Below, one piece after another: positions 5,333-6,211 of a stretch of 6,211 bases of DNA (positions are counted from its first letter, which is position 1; the number at the start of each line of letters is the position of its first letter). The DNA comes from an uncultured Marinicella sp. Lineage in GTDB: Bacteria; Pseudomonadota; Gammaproteobacteria; Xanthomonadales; Marinicellaceae. The notes under the pieces were generated by a model, which was given only the letters and a program-made list of their open reading frames with translations, was not told where the DNA came from and did no database searches. A program made the translations under genes and the position numbers. The stretch is taken from the NCBI GenBank assembly GCA_938008005.1, contig CALLLZ010000055.1:1-6211 (forward strand), written 5' to 3'.

Positions 5333-6211
5333 TTAATATCCGTTCATTTCTGCCAACACAGTATCTGGTGCCTCGCTGTAGCGATCAAACTCCATCGAGT
5401 AACTGGCCCTACCTTGCGTGGCAGAACGCAGATCAGTGGCATAACCAAACATTTTTGACAATGGTATTTGACATTTAATCACCTTACCTGAAGGTGAATC
5501 ATCAATCCCATCCAATGTTCCGCGTCGGCGATTAACATCACCAACCACATCTCCCATATAATCTTCTGGGGTCACAATTTCAACCTTCATGATCGGCTCC
5601 AAAAGAACCGGCGATGCTGCTTTAGCACCTTCACGAAAGGCCATTGAACCAGCGACCTTAAAAGCTATCTCACTTGAATCAACATCGTGAAATGAACCAT
5701 CGAACAAAGTAACGCGGCAATCCACCATTGGGTAACCTGCCAACACACCACTTTCCATTTGTTCCTGTACACCTTTGTCAACTGGACCTATGAATTCCTT
5801 AGGAATCACACCGCCTGCAATCTCGTTGACAAATTCATAACCCAAACCTTGATCCAAGGGTTCGATTTTAATTTTTACGTGACCATATTGGCCTTTACCA
5901 CCAGACTGTTTAATGAACTTACCTTCTTGCTCAACAGTTTGTTTGATGGTTTCTCTGTAGGCAACCTGTGGATTACCTACATTTGCTGCCACACTGAACT
6001 CACGTTTCATGCGGTCAACAATAATATCTAAATGCAACTCGCCCATACCTGAAATAATGGTTTGACCGGAGTCATCATCTGTGGCCACTCGAAAAGATGG
6101 GTCCTCTTGAGCCAGTTTACTGAGGGCTGTGGCCATTTTTTCTTGATCACCTGTTGTTTTAGGCTCTACAGCAACCGATATAACCGGCTCTGGAAACTCC
6201 ATTTTTTCAAT
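5333..6211 (-). CDS. fusA: Elongation factor G, C-terminal part (cut by window edge)
   Basis: These are the last 292 codons of EF-G, the GTPase that drives tRNA-mRNA translocation and, with RRF, ribosome recycling. The frame is open to the window edge (IEKMEFPEP...), so the ATG at 6202 is internal. The GTPase domain lies outside. Visible parts are domain III (about 1-75, with GMGELHLDIIVDRMKREF), domain IV (about 76-195, with KQSGGKGQYGHV and the tip motif GSFHDVDSSE holding the His equivalent to E. coli His583), and domain V (about 200-270, with PVLLEPIMKVEIVTPE, GDVNRRRG and MFGYATDLRS). The domain IV loop after YGHV is shorter than I recall for E. coli. The C-terminus (SEAPDTVLAEMNGY) lacks the usual NVAEAII-like ending. 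It may be the main EF-G or a second copy; the window cannot tell. Confidence 0.97.
   Translation of the reverse strand: MEKMEFPEPVISVAVEPKTTGDQEKMATALSKLAQEDPSFRVATDDDSGQTIISGMGELHLDIIVDRMKREFSVAANVGNPQVAYRETIKQTVEQEGKFIKQSGGKGQYGHVKIKIEPLDQGLGYEFVNEIAGGVIPKEFIGPVDKGVQEQMESGVLAGYPMVDCRVTLFDGSFHDVDSSEIAFKVAGSMAFREGAKAASPVLLEPIMKVEIVTPEDYMGDVVGDVNRRRGTLDGIDDSPSGKVIKCQIPLSKMFGYATDLRSATQGRASYSMEFDRYSEAPDTVLAEMNGY

Overview
This window is a conserved translation and transcription gene cluster from a bacterium. Every gene lies on the minus strand, so transcription runs from high to low coordinates. In that order the layout is: the 3' part of fusA (EF-G), tuf (EF-Tu), a hairpin terminator, tRNA-Trp, secE, nusG, rplK (L11), rplA (L1), rplJ (L10), rplL (L7/L12), and the 5' part of rpoB (RNA polymerase beta). 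Coding density is high. No stretch longer than about 250 bases lacks a gene, and no mobile element, CRISPR array or unfamiliar gene is visible.

The organism is most likely a gammaproteobacterium with moderately low G+C. The signs are a SecE with three membrane segments (most bacteria have one), the tuf-tRNA(Trp)-secE-nusG-rplKAJL-rpoB order, a recognisable L10 leader RNA, and EF-Tu and ribosomal proteins that align readily with E. coli from memory. I cannot name a genus.

Region by region: 6211-5333 holds the last 292 codons of fusA. 5289-4099 is tuf, followed by a perfect 14-bp hairpin at 4051-4082. 4035-3960 is tRNA-Trp with encoded CCA. 3907-2979 holds secE and nusG, which encode a translocon subunit and a transcription/antitermination factor. 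2908-1785 is the L11-L1 pair, whose start and stop codons overlap, preceded by a possible L1-binding hairpin next to the rplK ribosome binding site. 1784-1537 is a leader with the L10-binding kink-turn motif. 1536-603 encodes L10 and L7/L12, which together form the ribosomal stalk. 602-440 holds two hairpins that are better paired as minus-strand RNA, and rpoB starts at 439.

The products work together. EF-Tu and EF-G are the elongation GTPases; L10-L7/L12 and L11 form the ribosomal site that recruits and activates them. NusG and beta belong to the transcription machinery, and SecE to membrane protein export. I see no new biological system here. The points most worth checking are the direct fusA-tuf-tRNA(Trp)-secE junction, which merges two clusters that are separate in E. 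coli, and the RNA regulatory structures in the intergenic gaps.
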